A DNA stretch of 64,000 nucleotides, from contig NZ_CP139286.1 in the NCBI RefSeq assembly GCF_034067285.1, forward strand, positions 1,922,001 to 1,986,000. Direction: 5' to 3'. Position numbers and translations under genes: made by a program. A model generated the notes under the pieces. It was not told the DNA's origin. It did no database searches and saw nothing but the letters and a program-made list of their open reading frames with translations. The DNA comes from Acinetobacter pittii (lineage in GTDB: Bacteria; Pseudomonadota; Gammaproteobacteria; Pseudomonadales; Moraxellaceae). Positions 25,405 to 35,399 of the stretch are shown piece after piece (positions within the stretch are counted from its first letter, which is position 1; every line of letters begins with the position of its first letter).

Positions 25405-26427
25405 TTACGACGATGACTCTTTTGCATATTGTCGAGGACTCTGCCCAAACCATCGTTTAAAAGCATGATTAAATGCCGCTGGTTCAGAATAGCCGAGTAA
25501 TTCGGCAACGACCTCCATTGAGTATTCCCTATATTCCATAAGCTTCAATGCCTTATTCTTGATAATTTGTTCACGAATTTGCTTATAACTCGTATTTAGC
25601 TGTTGCAATTGATGCCTTAATGTCCTTTCAGGCATTTTCAATGCAAAAGCCGTTTCTGCCATGCTCGGGATAATTCCTTGTTGCAACTCAAGATAATCTT
25701 GTACACATTGTATGATATGTGGAGTTTGATGATCTTGTTGACTTAATCTTGTTATTTCTGCAATACATTTTGATTCATAAATACGATGTGTAATGATATC
25801 GGCGGAAGGAATCTTGATTTCAAGTACATCCTTACTTAGGCTAAACGCCGCATATTTACCATTAAAATGCACATCTTCGCCATAATATGCAAAATAGCGA
25901 GATAGAGTATCTGAGTCAGTTGGTTTTTCAAATGGAAGTTCTATACGCATCGTAGGCATTTGTAATCCCATCATCGTATAAATATCTTGAATAAACTTAT
26001 AAGTCCCCGAGACTTCGCATTGTGCCCGTAACTGACCAATTTCAGTTTTCAAATCAACAGGCAAATAATTTAGAATGGTGCGCTCATCAGTTTCGTATAA
26101 ACCTAAGCTACCAAATAAGTGAGTAAGTTTTTGATATTTTATACCTTTATTTAAAGCAGTTTGAATATCATGACTTGTAACAAGCAACATAAGCAAGGGT
26201 CCATACCCTGCTAAAGCGTAATGCTGTCCAATAAATAATCCCTTTTCAGGCTCAACATTTTTACTAATAATTTGTTGAATATCCCATTCAAGACGATCAT
26301 GAATTGTAGAACTTGGGTCTAAAGCATCAACTTTAATACCTATATCGGCCAAACGTGAGTCGACATCAATGCCAGCGTTGCGCATTCCTTGAATTAAATA
26401 GATTAAACCAAGTATCGACCGTTTCAT
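25405..26427 (-). CDS. AraC-family transcriptional regulator
   Basis: The protein is 340 aa from the ATG at 26427. A TTG at 26475 would add 16 residues but has no ribosome site. It has an N-terminal ligand-binding region of the OruR/ArgR-like AraC type (GLFIGQHYALAGYGPLLMLL), then a C-terminal pair of helix-turn-helices with MAETAFALKMPERTLRHQL and EVVAELLGYSEPAAFNHAFKR, ending WFGQSPRQYAKESSS. It is divergent from a flavin monooxygenase gene 160 bp away, which it most likely controls. The inducer is unknown. Confidence 0.88.
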   Translation of the reverse strand: MKRSILGLIYLIQGMRNAGIDVDSRLADIGIKVDALDPSSTIHDRLEWDIQQIISKNVEPEKGLFIGQHYALAGYGPLLMLLVTSHDIQTALNKGIKYQKLTHLFGSLGLYETDERTILNYLPVDLKTEIGQLRAQCEVSGTYKFIQDIYTMMGLQMPTMRIELPFEKPTDSDTLSRYFAYYGEDVHFNGKYAAFSLSKDVLEIKIPSADIITHRIYESKCIAEITRLSQQDHQTPHIIQCVQDYLELQQGIIPSMAETAFALKMPERTLRHQLQQLNTSYKQIREQIIKNKALKLMEYREYSMEVVAELLGYSEPAAFNHAFKRWFGQSPRQYAKESSS

Positions 26428-26587
26428 TCTTCTATCAATTTCCCTAGACTGAAATGTTTTACTATAAAGAAGCAAGAAAATTAATTGCCTAATCTATCAA
26501 TTTTCACGTCGATACAATCATGTTTAAACTGATCAAAAAACGTTAGTCTTGCGTGCAATCCTCTTTTCAGCTTATGCAGGGTTTCCA

Positions 26588-28096
26588 ATGCTAAACGCAA
26601 AGCAAGATGCTATTCAAAAAACTAAAATCGCTATTATTGGGGCTGGATTTGGTGGCCTAGCAATGGCAATCCGTTTACTACAAAATCAACAGCATGACTT
26701 TGTTATTTTAGAAAAATCAAATGATGTTGGTGGAACTTGGCGAGAAAATCGCTATCCAGGTGCAGCGTGTGATGTTCAATCTCATATGTATTCCTTGTCT
26801 TTTGCACCAAAGACCGATTGGACCAAACGCTATGCTGAAGGTCCAGAAATTTTTGAATATATTCAGAATATTACAGAAAAATATAAAATTAAAAATTACT
26901 GTAAGTTTAAGCATGACGTAACTCATGTCCAATATAATGAAACACGTCATGTGTGGACTCTAGATTTTAAGGACCAGCCTTCTATAGAAGCTCAATTTGT
27001 AGTTTTTGCCTCAGGTCCCTTACACATTCCCCAAATTCCTCCTATCAAAGGAATCGAAAAATTCAAAGGGAAAGTATTTCATTCCTCACAATGGGAATAC
27101 GACTATAACTTGAACGGCAAGTCAGTCGCATCTATTGGTACGGGCGGCAGTGCGATACAATATATTCCTGAAATAGCTAAAGATGTTAAACAACTTTATG
27201 TATTTCAAAGAACGGCTGCGTGGGTCATACCGCGAGATGAGCGCAAATATTCAAGCTTAAGTAAAGCATTATTCAAATCTTCAAATATTTATCGCCAAAT
27301 TCATCGTAGTCGTCTTTACTGGAGTAATGAATCTCGCGTTGTGCCAATTGTTCAACCTCAAATCATGAAATATGGCCAAAAATTGGCAGAAGCATTCATA
27401 CGTTTTCAAGTCAAAGATAAAGAGCTAGCGAAAAAACTCACACCTGACTTCGTCATGGGATGTAAACGTATTCTTATCTCAAATAAATACTTTCCTACCT
27501 TTAACCGAAAAAATGTTGAGTTAGTCACTGATAGCATTCAAGAGATTAAAGAAAACAGTATTATTACTAAAGATGGTAAAGAACGACCTATTGATTGTTT
27601 AATTTACGGTACAGGTTTTATTACTGACCCACGTATTTATTTAAAACATTTCACCTGTATTGGACGCAATCAAATCGAGCTAAAACAAGCTTGGAAAGAT
27701 GGTGCAGAAAGTTATTATGGAATAATGACCAAGAATTTTCCTAACCTATTCCAACTCGTCGGGCCAAATACTGTTTTAGGTCATAATTCGATTATTTTTA
27801 TGATTGAATCTCAAGTAAATTACATTTTACAGCTTATTCAACTTGTAGAAAAATCTGGTCAACAAGCAATTGAGATTAAACCAGAAGTTCAAGACGCTTT
27901 TAATGAACGTGTTCAAAAGCAGCTTCAAGGAACTGTATGGCAAGCTGGTGGTTGTAGTAGCTGGTATCAATCTGCCGATGGAAAGAACTTTTCTCTATGG
28001 CCAACTTACACATGGAAGTATTGGTTAGAAACACGTAAAGTTAAGTCCAAAGATTACTTACTTTTAAATAAAAATTCACAGAGCTATGCAGCTTAA
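26588..28096 (+). CDS. flavin-containing Baeyer-Villiger-type monooxygenase
   Basis: The protein is 502 aa from the ATG at 26588, preceded by AGGG. An in-frame TTG at 26549 is not favoured. It has an FAD-binding G-A-G-F-G-G (18-23), the class B signature DVGGTWRENRYPGAACDV, and an NADPH-site G-T-G-G-S-A. The type I BVMO fingerprint F-x-G-x-x-x-H-x-x-x-W is complete at 159-169 (FKGKVFHSSQW). Such enzymes insert oxygen next to a ketone to make esters or lactones. Divergence from an AraC regulator is the common layout for catabolic or detoxifying BVMOs. The substrate is unknown. Confidence 0.92.
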   Translation: MLNAKQDAIQKTKIAIIGAGFGGLAMAIRLLQNQQHDFVILEKSNDVGGTWRENRYPGAACDVQSHMYSLSFAPKTDWTKRYAEGPEIFEYIQNITEKYKIKNYCKFKHDVTHVQYNETRHVWTLDFKDQPSIEAQFVVFASGPLHIPQIPPIKGIEKFKGKVFHSSQWEYDYNLNGKSVASIGTGGSAIQYIPEIAKDVKQLYVFQRTAAWVIPRDERKYSSLSKALFKSSNIYRQIHRSRLYWSNESRVVPIVQPQIMKYGQKLAEAFIRFQVKDKELAKKLTPDFVMGCKRILISNKYFPTFNRKNVELVTDSIQEIKENSIITKDGKERPIDCLIYGTGFITDPRIYLKHFTCIGRNQIELKQAWKDGAESYYGIMTKNFPNLFQLVGPNTVLGHNSIIFMIESQVNYILQLIQLVEKSGQQAIEIKPEVQDAFNERVQKQLQGTVWQAGGCSSWYQSADGKNFSLWPTYTWKYWLETRKVKSKDYLLLNKNSQSYAA

Positions 28097-28110
28097 AATA
28101 TTCAAGACAT

Positions 28111-28140
28111 AATAGGTAGGTTGATAACAATCTATCTATT
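28111..28140 (+). other. 13-bp RNA hairpin immediately before the lysO start codon
   Basis: AATAGGTAGGTTG pairs with CAATCTATCTATT across an ATAA loop, with two G-U pairs in RNA. It ends two bases before the ATG at 28143. No T run follows. The only Shine-Dalgarno-like bases lie in the 5' arm, 20 nt or more from the start. Confidence 0.6.
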
Positions 28141-28142
28141 AT

Positions 28143-29054
28143 ATGCAATCCTTTTATCTCATCATTCAAATATTTTTAGCACTTGCTTCCGGTTATTTTT
28201 TAGCTCCAAAACTATCTCTAAATATCCGACACTTCATATTTAAAATACTTCCCTATTTTTCTTATATTCTCTTAGCGAGTGTAGCTTTAGAATTAACATT
28301 GGCCCTTGACCAAATTGAGAATCCTTCTGCCATACTCCCACCAGCGATTATTATTGCTCTTACAACATCTTTCGGTTCTTTCTTTACCTGTTTATTGGCC
28401 TATACAATTTTTGATAAACAAAGTGTTAAAGGGAAAATCTCACTTCAGCTTTTTGTAAATGCTTTAAAAAATATTGCAAAAGCTTTTTTTGCATTAGGGA
28501 TAGGTGTTTTATTGGGAGCTATTGCCACTCAATTCAACTCACATATGGCATTTAATAGTTGGTATTTATTATTACTATTTATTTTCTTAATTGGTATTGA
28601 ACTTGCCTTCACTCATTTTAACCGTACATGGTTAAGCTGGAAAATTTTAATTGTACCTTTAGCTGCTTTTCTAGGGTCATGTATAGCGGGCTTTTTGAAT
28701 TACTATTTACTTCACAAGCATTTTACACTTAATGAAACTTTAGCTTTAGCACAAGGTTATGGCTGGTATTCAATGTCAGGGATCTTATTTACGCAATTAC
28801 ATTCAGCAGAGTTGGGTGGAATCGCCTTATTAACTGACTTATTTAGAGAAATTGTTGCTATTTTTCTAATGTATACCATGGGTTGGCGTTTTCCACGCCC
28901 TGCTATCTCAAGCGCTGGCGCAACGTCAATGGATGTTACCTTAGCAATGGTAAAACAGTCATGCGGTACACATTATGTACCACATGCCATGATGAGTGGC
29001 TTATTATTAAGCCTACTCGCCCCGTTGTTAATTAGCTTATTCCTAAATCTTTAG
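28143..29054 (+). CDS. lysO: LysO-family lysine exporter
   Basis: A 303-aa membrane protein with about eight hydrophobic helices and the LysO (YbjE, DUF340) hallmarks: [27 protein letters not shown] and [14 protein letters not shown], with polar residues in the membrane. LysO exports L-lysine and its toxic analogue thialysine. It follows the monooxygenase by 46 bp, with a hairpin covering the translation start region. Its stop overlaps the pyrF stop region by 4 bp in convergent orientation. Confidence 0.85.
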   Translation: MQSFYLIIQIFLALASGYFLAPKLSLNIRHFIFKILPYFSYILLASVALELTLALDQIENPSAILPPAIIIALTTSFGSFFTCLLAYTIFDKQSVKGKISLQLFVNALKNIAKAFFALGIGVLLGAIATQFNSHMAFNSWYLLLLFIFLIGIELAFTHFNRTWLSWKILIVPLAAFLGSCIAGFLNYYLLHKHFTLNETLALAQGYGWYSMSGILFTQLHSAELGGIALLTDLFREIVAIFLMYTMGWRFPRPAISSAGATSMDVTLAMVKQSCGTHYVPHAMMSGLLLSLLAPLLISLFLNL

Positions 29055-29734
29055 GCAATTGAAGCCAAAATAGATTTCAACATTTCTGTTGGGTTTTCTG
29101 CTTTAGTAATCGGTCGACCAATAACCAGATGTGTAGAACCATCAAGCATAGCTTGCTTTGGAGTCACAATACGTTTTTGGTCGTCTGCATTAGAACCCTC
29201 TGGGCGAATTCCTGGTGTTACCAAAGAGAAGTCTTGCCCGATCAATTCGCGAAGAATCTTAGCTTCTTGAGCAGAACAAACCACCCCATCCAAGCCACTT
29301 TCTTTAGTTAATTGAGCTAAGCGCTTCACATGCTCTACAGGTTCAATATCTAAACCAATATCTTTTAAATCTTCACGGCCCATTGATGTGAGTACTGTCA
29401 CAGCAATAAGTTGAGTTTGATAGTTACCTGCTTTTAAACGTTCAACACAGGTTTCCATCATTTTACGACCACCTGAAGCATGAACATTTACCATCCATAC
29501 GCCTAAATCAGCTGCCGCACAAACAGCTTGAGCTGTAGTATTAGGAATATCGTGAAATTTAAGGTCGAGGAAAACTTCAAAATTTTGTTCTTGGAGTTTT
29601 TTTACAACAGAGGGGCCTTCATGAGTAAAAAGCTCTTTACCTACTTTTACACGGCACAAAGCAGGGTCAAGCTGTTCAACAATTTTTAAAGCGTCATATT
29701 GGCTTTTTGCATCTAACGCAACAATGATACTCAA
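29051..29734 (-). CDS. pyrF: orotidine 5'-phosphate decarboxylase
   Basis: The enzyme makes UMP from OMP in pyrimidine synthesis. The signature [10 protein letters not shown] is present, along with IIVALDAKS at the start and [10 protein letters not shown] favour the TTG at 29734 (227 aa, reading M-S-I-I-V-A-L-D) because GGAAGAAAG sits just upstream of it. ATG codons at 29752 and 29749 lack a ribosome site. It is last in the run cmk-rpsA-ihfB-lapA-pyrF and converges with lysO with a 4-bp overlap. Confidence 0.95.
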   Translation of the reverse strand: MSIIVALDAKSQYDALKIVEQLDPALCRVKVGKELFTHEGPSVVKKLQEQNFEVFLDLKFHDIPNTTAQAVCAAADLGVWMVNVHASGGRKMMETCVERLKAGNYQTQLIAVTVLTSMGREDLKDIGLDIEPVEHVKRLAQLTKESGLDGVVCSAQEAKILRELIGQDFSLVTPGIRPEGSNADDQKRIVTPKQAMLDGSTHLVIGRPITKAENPTEMLKSILASIA

Positions 29735-29891
29735 GAGACTTTCTTCCATCATATAAAATCAGCGTTATTATAATAGACAAATCATGAAGGAATAAAGGAA
29801 TGTAGATGCTCGCTTTCCAAATTTAAAAGCGATAAGACTAAAAGAGTTTATATTTAGAAGAATAAAAGAAGAATGGATTACATTAGGGCGA

Positions 29892-29923
29892 TACTACTCT
29901 TTACTCATCAATAAAGAGTAGTA
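29892..29923 (-). other. perfect 12-bp hairpin after lapA
   Basis: TACTACTCTTTA and TAAAGAGTAGTA are exact complements around an 8-nt loop, starting seven bases past the lapA stop. There is no T run on the minus strand, so it may be a mRNA 3'-stabilising or processing element between lapA and pyrF rather than a full terminator. Confidence 0.55.
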
Positions 29924-29929
29924 CGGGGA

Positions 29930-30295
29930 TTATAGCGGAGTAGAATTTTTATCTTGCGGATAAATATCTACAACGGTTTTTTCATGTCTTACATTAGCAG
30001 CTGCTTCTGCTGCTGCTAATTGAGCACTTTGGATTTGTTCTTTTCTTAAATGTTCAATATCTTTACGCAGGCGTTTAATTTCCCAACCTTTTTGGAATAC
30101 TCTGAAAACCTGTACACCTAGTAAAAGACCGACCACTGTTCCTAGTACTAATGTGAGTAGCAATAATAAGCCTAAACGCATAGCAGGAACTTGAGTAAAT
30201 AACAAATCAACAGAAAGCTCTGTTGGATTTTGCAAAACAAGTGCTAAAGAATAGCCAAATACAACAATAAGCAATGCAATTAAAATATAACGCAT
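29930..30295 (-). CDS. lapA: LapA-domain (DUF1049) inner-membrane protein
   Basis: A protein of 121 aa (ATG at 30295; a GTG two codons earlier is possible) with two membrane helices: about 3-20 (YILIALLIVVFGYSLALVL) and 41-62. Between them is the family's Q-N-P-T-E-L-S-V-D-L-L-F motif. A basic, helical cytoplasmic tail (EIKRLRKDIEHLRKEQIQ) follows. In E. coli LapA sits with LapB and affects LPS assembly through LpxC turnover. No lapB is adjacent here. The gene is 26 bp after ihfB. Confidence 0.82.
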   Translation of the reverse strand: MRYILIALLIVVFGYSLALVLQNPTELSVDLLFTQVPAMRLGLLLLLTLVLGTVVGLLLGVQVFRVFQKGWEIKRLRKDIEHLRKEQIQSAQLAAAEAAANVRHEKTVVDIYPQDKNSTPL

Positions 30296-30320
30296 AGGCA
30301 CCCCGACTTATAAATTTTAT

Positions 30321-30623
30321 TTATTTCCCAGATTCGTTTACAGCATCACGAAGGGCTTTTCCGGGTTTGAAATGTGGAACAGCTTTAGCTGCAACTTCAA
30401 CTGATTTTCCTGTTTTAGGATTGCGACCAACTCTTGGATCACGGTGGTGTAAAGCAAAGCTACCAAAACCACGGATTTCAATTCGATTATCAGTTGATAG
30501 TGCTTCTATCATTTGATCAATCATAATTTTAACCGCCTCTTCCACCAAAGGTTCAGCTAAGTGTGGGTTTTTTAGCGCAATGCGTTCAATCAAATCAGAC
30601 TTATTAAGAGCTTCAGTAGTCAT
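30321..30623 (-). CDS. ihfB: integration host factor subunit beta
   Basis: A 100-aa HU/IHF DNA-binding protein. The DNA-inserting beta-arm region holds the proline of RNPKTGKSV, and the [23 protein letters not shown] signature is present. The N-terminus ([12 protein letters not shown]) matches IHF-beta. It pairs with IHF-alpha to bend DNA by about 160 degrees. GAGGTC precedes the ATG. Its place after rpsA is the classical gammaproteobacterial order. IHF is the usual helper for sigma-54 promoters such as that at 16180. Confidence 0.96.
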   Translation of the reverse strand: MTTEALNKSDLIERIALKNPHLAEPLVEEAVKIMIDQMIEALSTDNRIEIRGFGSFALHHRDPRVGRNPKTGKSVEVAAKAVPHFKPGKALRDAVNESGK

Positions 30624-30682
30624 CTACGACCTCGTTATTTATTGCTACTCTATGTCGTTCGATAATAACCTGTTTAAATACA

Positions 30683-30721
30683 AAACGGTAGCGCAGTATG
30701 TTGAATACTAGGCTACCGTTT
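30683..30721 (-). other. nested hairpin between rpsA and ihfB
   Basis: AAACGGTAGC (30683-30692) pairs with GCTACCGTTT (30712-30721), with an inner AGTAT/ATACT stem. On the minus strand TTTTG follows. It may act as a weak terminator or processing site upstream of ihfB. Confidence 0.55.
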
Positions 30722-30737
30722 ACAGTAATTTGTATAA

Positions 30738-30770
30738 AAAGTACAATTCCGTTACATGAAACTGTACTTT
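30738..30770 (-). terminator. terminator-like hairpin directly after rpsA
   Basis: On the minus strand AAAGTACA pairs with TGTACTTT around a 17-nt loop and runs into TTTTTAT. It begins nine bases past the rpsA stop. With the next hairpin it would separate rpsA expression from ihfB. Confidence 0.6.
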
Positions 30771-30779
30771 GTTAACTTA

Positions 30780-32453
30780 TTACTTCATTTGTGCTTTGAT
30801 CAAGTCACCAATAGTCTTAGGACCATTGTCTTGACTTGTTGTTGCTGTACGCAAGCTAGCAACTGCTTCTTTCTCTTCAGCTTCGTCTTTCGCTTTGATA
30901 GACAAGTTGATAGAGCGAGATTTACGATCAACGTTAATGATCTTCGCTTCAACTTCTTGACCAACTTCTAAGAATTTAGTCGCATCTTCTACGCGGTCAC
31001 GGTTGATTTCAGAAGCTTTAAGAGTTGCTTCAACTTCGTCAGCTAACTTAACAGTTGCGCCACGAGCATCAACTGCAGTTACAGTACCTTTAACTAAAGC
31101 ACCACGTTCATTAGCAGCTAAGAAGTCATTGAACGGATCGCTGTTCAATTGCTTAATACCAAGGCTGATACGGTTACCTTCAGCGTCTACAGACAGGATA
31201 ACAGCTTCAACAGTGTCACCTTTCTTGTAACGACGAATAGCTTCTTCACCTTGCTCGTTCCAAGAGATATCAGACAAGTGTACTAAACCGTCGATACCGC
31301 CGTTCAAGCCAATGAAGATACCAAAGTCAGTGATAGACTTGATAGTACCAGATACTTTTTCGCCTTTCTCATGAGCTTTAGCAAACTCTTCCCATGGGTT
31401 AGCACGAGTTTGTTTGATACCAAGGCTGATACGACGACGTTCTTCATCAACTTCAAGAACCATAACGTCAACTTCATCACCAATCTGAACAACTTTAGAT
31501 GGGTGGATGTTTTTGTTAGTGTGGTCCATTTCAGAAACGTGAACTAAACCTTCAACGCCTTCAGCGATTTCAGCGAAACAGCCGTAGTCAGTTAAGTTAG
31601 TTACGCGAGCTTTAACGATAGAACCTTTAGGGTAACGGCTCATGATCGCTAACCATGGATCTTCGCCTAATTGTTTAAGGCCTAAAGATACGCGGTTACG
31701 TTCACGGTCAAATTTAAGTACTTTAACTGTAACTTCTTGACCAACTTCAACAACTTCTGAAGGGTGCTTGATACGCTTCCAAGCCATATCTGTGATATGT
31801 AGAAGACCATCAATACCGCCAAGATCAACGAATGCACCGTAATCAGTAAGGTTTTTGATAGTACCTGTAACTGTTTGACCTTCTTCAAGTTGAGCAAGTA
31901 ATGCTTCACGGTCAGCTGAAGATTCAGCTTCCATAACAGCACGACGAGATACAACAACGTTATTACGTTTAGCATCAAGTTTGATTACTTTGAACTCTAA
32001 CTCTTTACCTTCAAGGTGAGTAGTGTCACGGATAGGACGAGTGTCAACTAATGAACCTGGTAAGAATGCACGAACAGGACCGATGTCAACAGTGAAACCG
32101 CCTTTAACTTTACCAGAGATAACACCAGTAACGATTTCGCCATCTTCAAAGATTTTTTCAAGTTTAGTCCAAGTTTCAGCACGCTTAGCTTTTTCACGTG
32201 ATAAAACTGTTTGACCCATACCGTTGTCAAGTGCTTCAACAACTACGTCAACAGTATCACCAACCTGAACTTCAAGTTCACGTTGTTCATTTAAAAATTC
32301 AGCACGGTCAACAATGCCTTCAGACTTTAGGCCAGTGTCAACAGTTACCCAGTCGCTATCGATGTTTACAACAACACCTTGGATGACTGCACCCTTTTCA
32401 ACGTTGAGGTTTAATTCACTTTCTTCAAAGAGGGCTGCAAAAGATTCGGTCAT
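30780..32453 (-). CDS. rpsA: 30S ribosomal protein S1
   Basis: A protein of 557 aa, the full length for S1, with six S1 OB-fold repeats. The central four are the clearest, each with an F-V/F-A-x-L/I and G-L-V/L-H-I/V-S core (for example [39 protein letters not shown]). S1 recruits mRNAs with weak Shine-Dalgarno signals to the 30S subunit. The 111-nt leader (32454-32564) between cmk and rpsA is the expected place for S1 autoregulation. Gene order cmk-rpsA-ihfB is conserved. Confidence 0.98.
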   Translation of the reverse strand: MTESFAALFEESELNLNVEKGAVIQGVVVNIDSDWVTVDTGLKSEGIVDRAEFLNEQRELEVQVGDTVDVVVEALDNGMGQTVLSREKAKRAETWTKLEKIFEDGEIVTGVISGKVKGGFTVDIGPVRAFLPGSLVDTRPIRDTTHLEGKELEFKVIKLDAKRNNVVVSRRAVMEAESSADREALLAQLEEGQTVTGTIKNLTDYGAFVDLGGIDGLLHITDMAWKRIKHPSEVVEVGQEVTVKVLKFDRERNRVSLGLKQLGEDPWLAIMSRYPKGSIVKARVTNLTDYGCFAEIAEGVEGLVHVSEMDHTNKNIHPSKVVQIGDEVDVMVLEVDEERRRISLGIKQTRANPWEEFAKAHEKGEKVSGTIKSITDFGIFIGLNGGIDGLVHLSDISWNEQGEEAIRRYKKGDTVEAVILSVDAEGNRISLGIKQLNSDPFNDFLAANERGALVKGTVTAVDARGATVKLADEVEATLKASEINRDRVEDATKFLEVGQEVEAKIINVDRKSRSINLSIKAKDEAEEKEAVASLRTATTSQDNGPKTIGDLIKAQMK

Positions 32454-32564
32454 GATATACCTGATAAATTCAGCGGTCTTGGATCAGACAAGGCCGGTTT
32501 AGTTAAGTATCAACATAGTCTTTATAGACTGATCAAGCTATGCTTCAACTGATAATTCTATTTA

Positions 32565-33245
32565 CTAAATAGTACGGCTATCGACATAATCAACCATTAA
32601 CTTAAATACCTGATCGATCGTTAATTCCGAACTATCAATGATATAAGCATCTTTGGCTGGCTTGAGCGGAGCAACTTCTCGCTCCATATCTCTTTTGTCA
32701 CGCGCCTGTATATTAGCTAAAATGTCGTTTATTTTAGCATCTAGCCCCATACCCTGCAACTGTTTTACTCTTCGCTCAGCACGCGATTCAGCCGAAGCTG
32801 TCAGATAAATTTTAGCGTTTGCTTCAGGAAAGATAGATGTTGCCATATCACGACCATCTGCAACTAAACCAGGGTTTTGCGCAAAAGCTCTTTGTCTTTC
32901 AAATAACGCTTGTCTAAGCTCTGGAACCACTGCAACTTTTGATGCGTATTCACCAACTCGTTCTGTACGAATTGTTTGAGACACGTCTTCACCATCCAAA
33001 AAAACCAAAATCCCTGATGCAGAAGTCTCAAATTTAATATCCAGTTGACGTGCATATTGAATACATTCATCAAGCTGACTATCTAATTTCTCTAATAAAT
33101 CGTGTTTATGTAATGACAACCCTAACAAACGATATAACGCACCCGAATCAAGTAAATGATATTGATAATGTGCTGCAAGTTTTGCAGCCAATGTTCCTTT
33201 ACCCGAACCACTCGGACCATCAATAGTAATAATTTGAACTGTCAT
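32565..33245 (-). CDS. cmk: cytidylate kinase
   Basis: The protein is 226 aa from the ATG at 33245, with GAGAG upstream. A TTG at 33266 is not needed. It has a P-loop G-P-S-G-S-G-K-G-T (10-18), the CMP-binding D-S-G-A-L-Y-R segment, and a VADGRDM motif. A lid arginine pair lies in RAERRVKQL. It phosphorylates CMP and dCMP. It is 111 bp upstream of rpsA and 10 bp after the SRPBCC gene. Confidence 0.96.
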   Translation of the reverse strand: MTVQIITIDGPSGSGKGTLAAKLAAHYQYHLLDSGALYRLLGLSLHKHDLLEKLDSQLDECIQYARQLDIKFETSASGILVFLDGEDVSQTIRTERVGEYASKVAVVPELRQALFERQRAFAQNPGLVADGRDMATSIFPEANAKIYLTASAESRAERRVKQLQGMGLDAKINDILANIQARDKRDMEREVAPLKPAKDAYIIDSSELTIDQVFKLMVDYVDSRTI

Positions 33246-33255
33246 TGAACTCTCA

Positions 33256-33696
33256 CTAAGAAGCAACTGCTTTAGCTAATCTCGAAAAGCCTAGTGTAAT
33301 GGCTAGTTTTAGCTGTGCAAGGATTAATTTACTTACCACTGGCGCTTTTGCCGTTAACTCGATGCGGTATGTAACTAAAGTAATATATGGGGTAATTTCA
33401 GAAAACTCGATTCTACCTAAATGATGTTTAATCAAAGGATTATCTATTAATTTATATTCAATACTTTTATTTTCTTCAAGCAATGTAATTTCTTCTTTAA
33501 GGGGCTTGATTGGACCAAAGCCCATACGTCGAACTGAGCCTAAACCATCAGGTCTTTTAGAATCAGCTGAGTCTTTTACACGCACAACTTGTAAAGGTGC
33601 AAAAGCAGTATTATAAGTTGAATGCTTAGAGAGCAAGTTAAATACATCACTAAGAGGGGCATTAAATTCTTTTTTTACGGTAATTACATTACGCAT
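33256..33696 (-). CDS. SRPBCC (START-like) family protein
   Basis: A protein of 146 aa. The ATG at 33696 has AAGGAC at good spacing, while the ATG at 33723 does not. The polyketide cyclase/dehydrase-like fold is suggested by a first strand V-I-T-V-K-K-E-F, a helix [24 protein letters not shown], and a long C-terminal helix that would cap a hydrophobic pocket. The ligand is unknown. It may be co-transcribed with cmk, 10 bp away. Confidence 0.72.
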   Translation of the reverse strand: MRNVITVKKEFNAPLSDVFNLLSKHSTYNTAFAPLQVVRVKDSADSKRPDGLGSVRRMGFGPIKPLKEEITLLEENKSIEYKLIDNPLIKHHLGRIEFSEITPYITLVTYRIELTAKAPVVSKLILAQLKLAITLGFSRLAKAVAS

Positions 33697-33766
33697 TGAA
33701 TAGTCCTTATTAAATAGAATCATAGCATTAAAACCGCATTAGTTTGCCATAAGCACATGTTATTTT

Positions 33767-34270
33767 TTAATCATTTAAGGACGTTTTTTGTTGTTTCTCT
33801 TGTCTCTTTTGCTCACGCCTTTGTTTAAAAAAATGACTAAGTTGCTGAGCACATTTTTCTTGCAGACAGCCATTCTGAAATGTAAACCTGTGATTGTAAT
33901 AACCTTGCTGCAATAACTGGCGTGCACTTACCAAGGAACCTGCTTTAGGTTCGGGTGTGCCAAAAACTACATGTTTGATTCTCGCATGTACTAATGCACC
34001 TACACACATCGTGCACGGTTCAAGAGTGACATATAAAGTTGTATCTTCAGGTAATCGATAATTTTCTAATGAGGAACATGCTGCCCGAATAGCTTGAATT
34101 TCTGCATGTGCAGTTGGATCTAACAAAGTAATAGGAGCATTATAACCTGCTCCAATTAGTCGATTTTCACTCACCAAAACTGCTCCAACTGGAATCTCTC
34201 CCTTTTGAGCAGCTAATTCAGCTTGCTCGTAAGCAAGCTGCATCCAGTATTCATCACTATATTCAGTCAT
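33767..34270 (-). CDS. tadA: tRNA-specific adenosine deaminase
   Basis: A 167-aa zinc deaminase. H-A-E is at 55-57 and P-C-T-M-C at 85-89, giving His55, Cys86 and Cys89 as zinc ligands with Glu57 as the proton shuttle. It converts A34 to inosine in tRNA-Arg(ACG). The Lys/Gln-rich tail (REQKRQEKQQK) is longer than usual. The gene is four bases after the hydrolase gene upstream, so the two are likely co-transcribed. Confidence 0.95.
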   Translation of the reverse strand: MTEYSDEYWMQLAYEQAELAAQKGEIPVGAVLVSENRLIGAGYNAPITLLDPTAHAEIQAIRAACSSLENYRLPEDTTLYVTLEPCTMCVGALVHARIKHVVFGTPEPKAGSLVSARQLLQQGYYNHRFTFQNGCLQEKCAQQLSHFFKQRREQKRQEKQQKTSLND

Positions 34271-34274
34271 TAGT

Positions 34275-35399
34275 TTAGGTGATCACACCGTGCTGTCTAA
34301 GTAAGGCATTCCAGCTATCTATTGAAGTCACCGGTGGACAATCAGCCAAAATACCTCTTAAGCTTAGATCATCACATTGCTTCCATTCTGGTGATAAGTC
34401 TTTATCCACCAAGCGCGCACGAACACCTTCCACAAAGTCAGGATGACGTATTTTCCACTCAGAAATCTGAGCTTCTAAGTCAAAGACCTCATCCCATGAA
34501 TGTATTTGTTTGCCCCATTGCCATAGTAACCAAGTAATTGCCGCTGTACTAGGAGAACCTTTTTGCAAGTTTTCACTCGCTTGGCGCAACCAATCACTGC
34601 TCGCATCGCGCAAACTAACAATCGCTTGATAATCTTGTTCAAAATTGAAACCACGGCAAACGCTATGAATTACATCAAGTGAGTTTTGCAATGGACCTGC
34701 TGCAACAGGACGGTGCAAGCTATTTAAAGTATCATCAATTGCTCGAAAATCCCCTGCAGGATAATGAGCCCAATTAATATTTAAAACTTTCTGCAAAACA
34801 TTATCACGCTGTGCTTCACAAATATGTGTAGCCCAACCGATGCTATATGCTCCAGCAGCTGTCATGATTGAACCAGTTAAACCGGTAAACAAACCTATTG
34901 GACCACGATCAGCCAAGAAACGGCTCGCCCCAACATCTGGATATAAACCAATATTAATTTCAGGCATTGCTAAGCGTGAATATGGTGTTACTAGACGAAA
35001 TGGCGCAGCCATAAACAAGCCTAAACCACCGCCCATCACATAGCCTTCACCCCAAACAACGACTGGTTTAGCATAATTATGTAAGAGTAGATCTAAAGCA
35101 TATTCCTGTTGGAAGAACTTATTTGCAGTATCTACTTCTTGATTTATAACAAGTTGACGTAATTTTCTAACGTCGCCACCTGCACAAAAAGCTTTTGGTG
35201 TAGTTGAATCTAACCAAATTGCTTTAACACGCTCATCATCACGGAAATCTTCAAATACACGCAATAATGCCGTTACGATTGATTCATCTAAAGCATGTAA
35301 TGATTTAGGACGATTCAAACGTACTATACGCCAGCCATTTTTTGCTTCTTCAACCACCAAGTCCGGGTGATAGTTATTTACATTGGGAGAGTTCATCAT
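34275..35399 (-). CDS. enoyl-CoA hydratase/isomerase family protein, 3-hydroxyisobutyryl-CoA hydrolase-like
   Basis: A 374-aa crotonase-fold protein of the ECH_2 type. It has an oxyanion-hole segment [12 protein letters not shown], then [12 protein letters not shown], then the HIBCH-like [20 protein letters not shown] with the catalytic Glu and Asp positions. HIBCH enzymes release 3-hydroxyisobutyrate in valine breakdown. No other valine-catabolic gene is adjacent, so the substrate is not certain. It overlaps ung by 4 bp, and tadA follows at 4 bp. Confidence 0.85.
   Translation of the reverse strand: MMNSPNVNNYHPDLVVEEAKNGWRIVRLNRPKSLHALDESIVTALLRVFEDFRDDERVKAIWLDSTTPKAFCAGGDVRKLRQLVINQEVDTANKFFQQEYALDLLLHNYAKPVVVWGEGYVMGGGLGLFMAAPFRLVTPYSRLAMPEINIGLYPDVGASRFLADRGPIGLFTGLTGSIMTAAGAYSIGWATHICEAQRDNVLQKVLNINWAHYPAGDFRAIDDTLNSLHRPVAAGPLQNSLDVIHSVCRGFNFEQDYQAIVSLRDASSDWLRQASENLQKGSPSTAAITWLLWQWGKQIHSWDEVFDLEAQISEWKIRHPDFVEGVRARLVDKDLSPEWKQCDDLSLRGILADCPPVTSIDSWNALLRQHGVIT

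Noticed and set aside
32190..32205. parS-like sequence TTTTTCACGTGATAAA inside rpsA
   Set aside because: It matches 13 of 16 bases of the TGTTTCACGTGAAACA site, but it encodes conserved S1 residues and lies about 15 kb from parAB. I found no better parS by eye.
33246..33266. N-terminal extension of cmk from TTG at 33266
   Set aside because: The ATG at 33245 starts the conserved sequence and has a ribosome site. The TTG has none.
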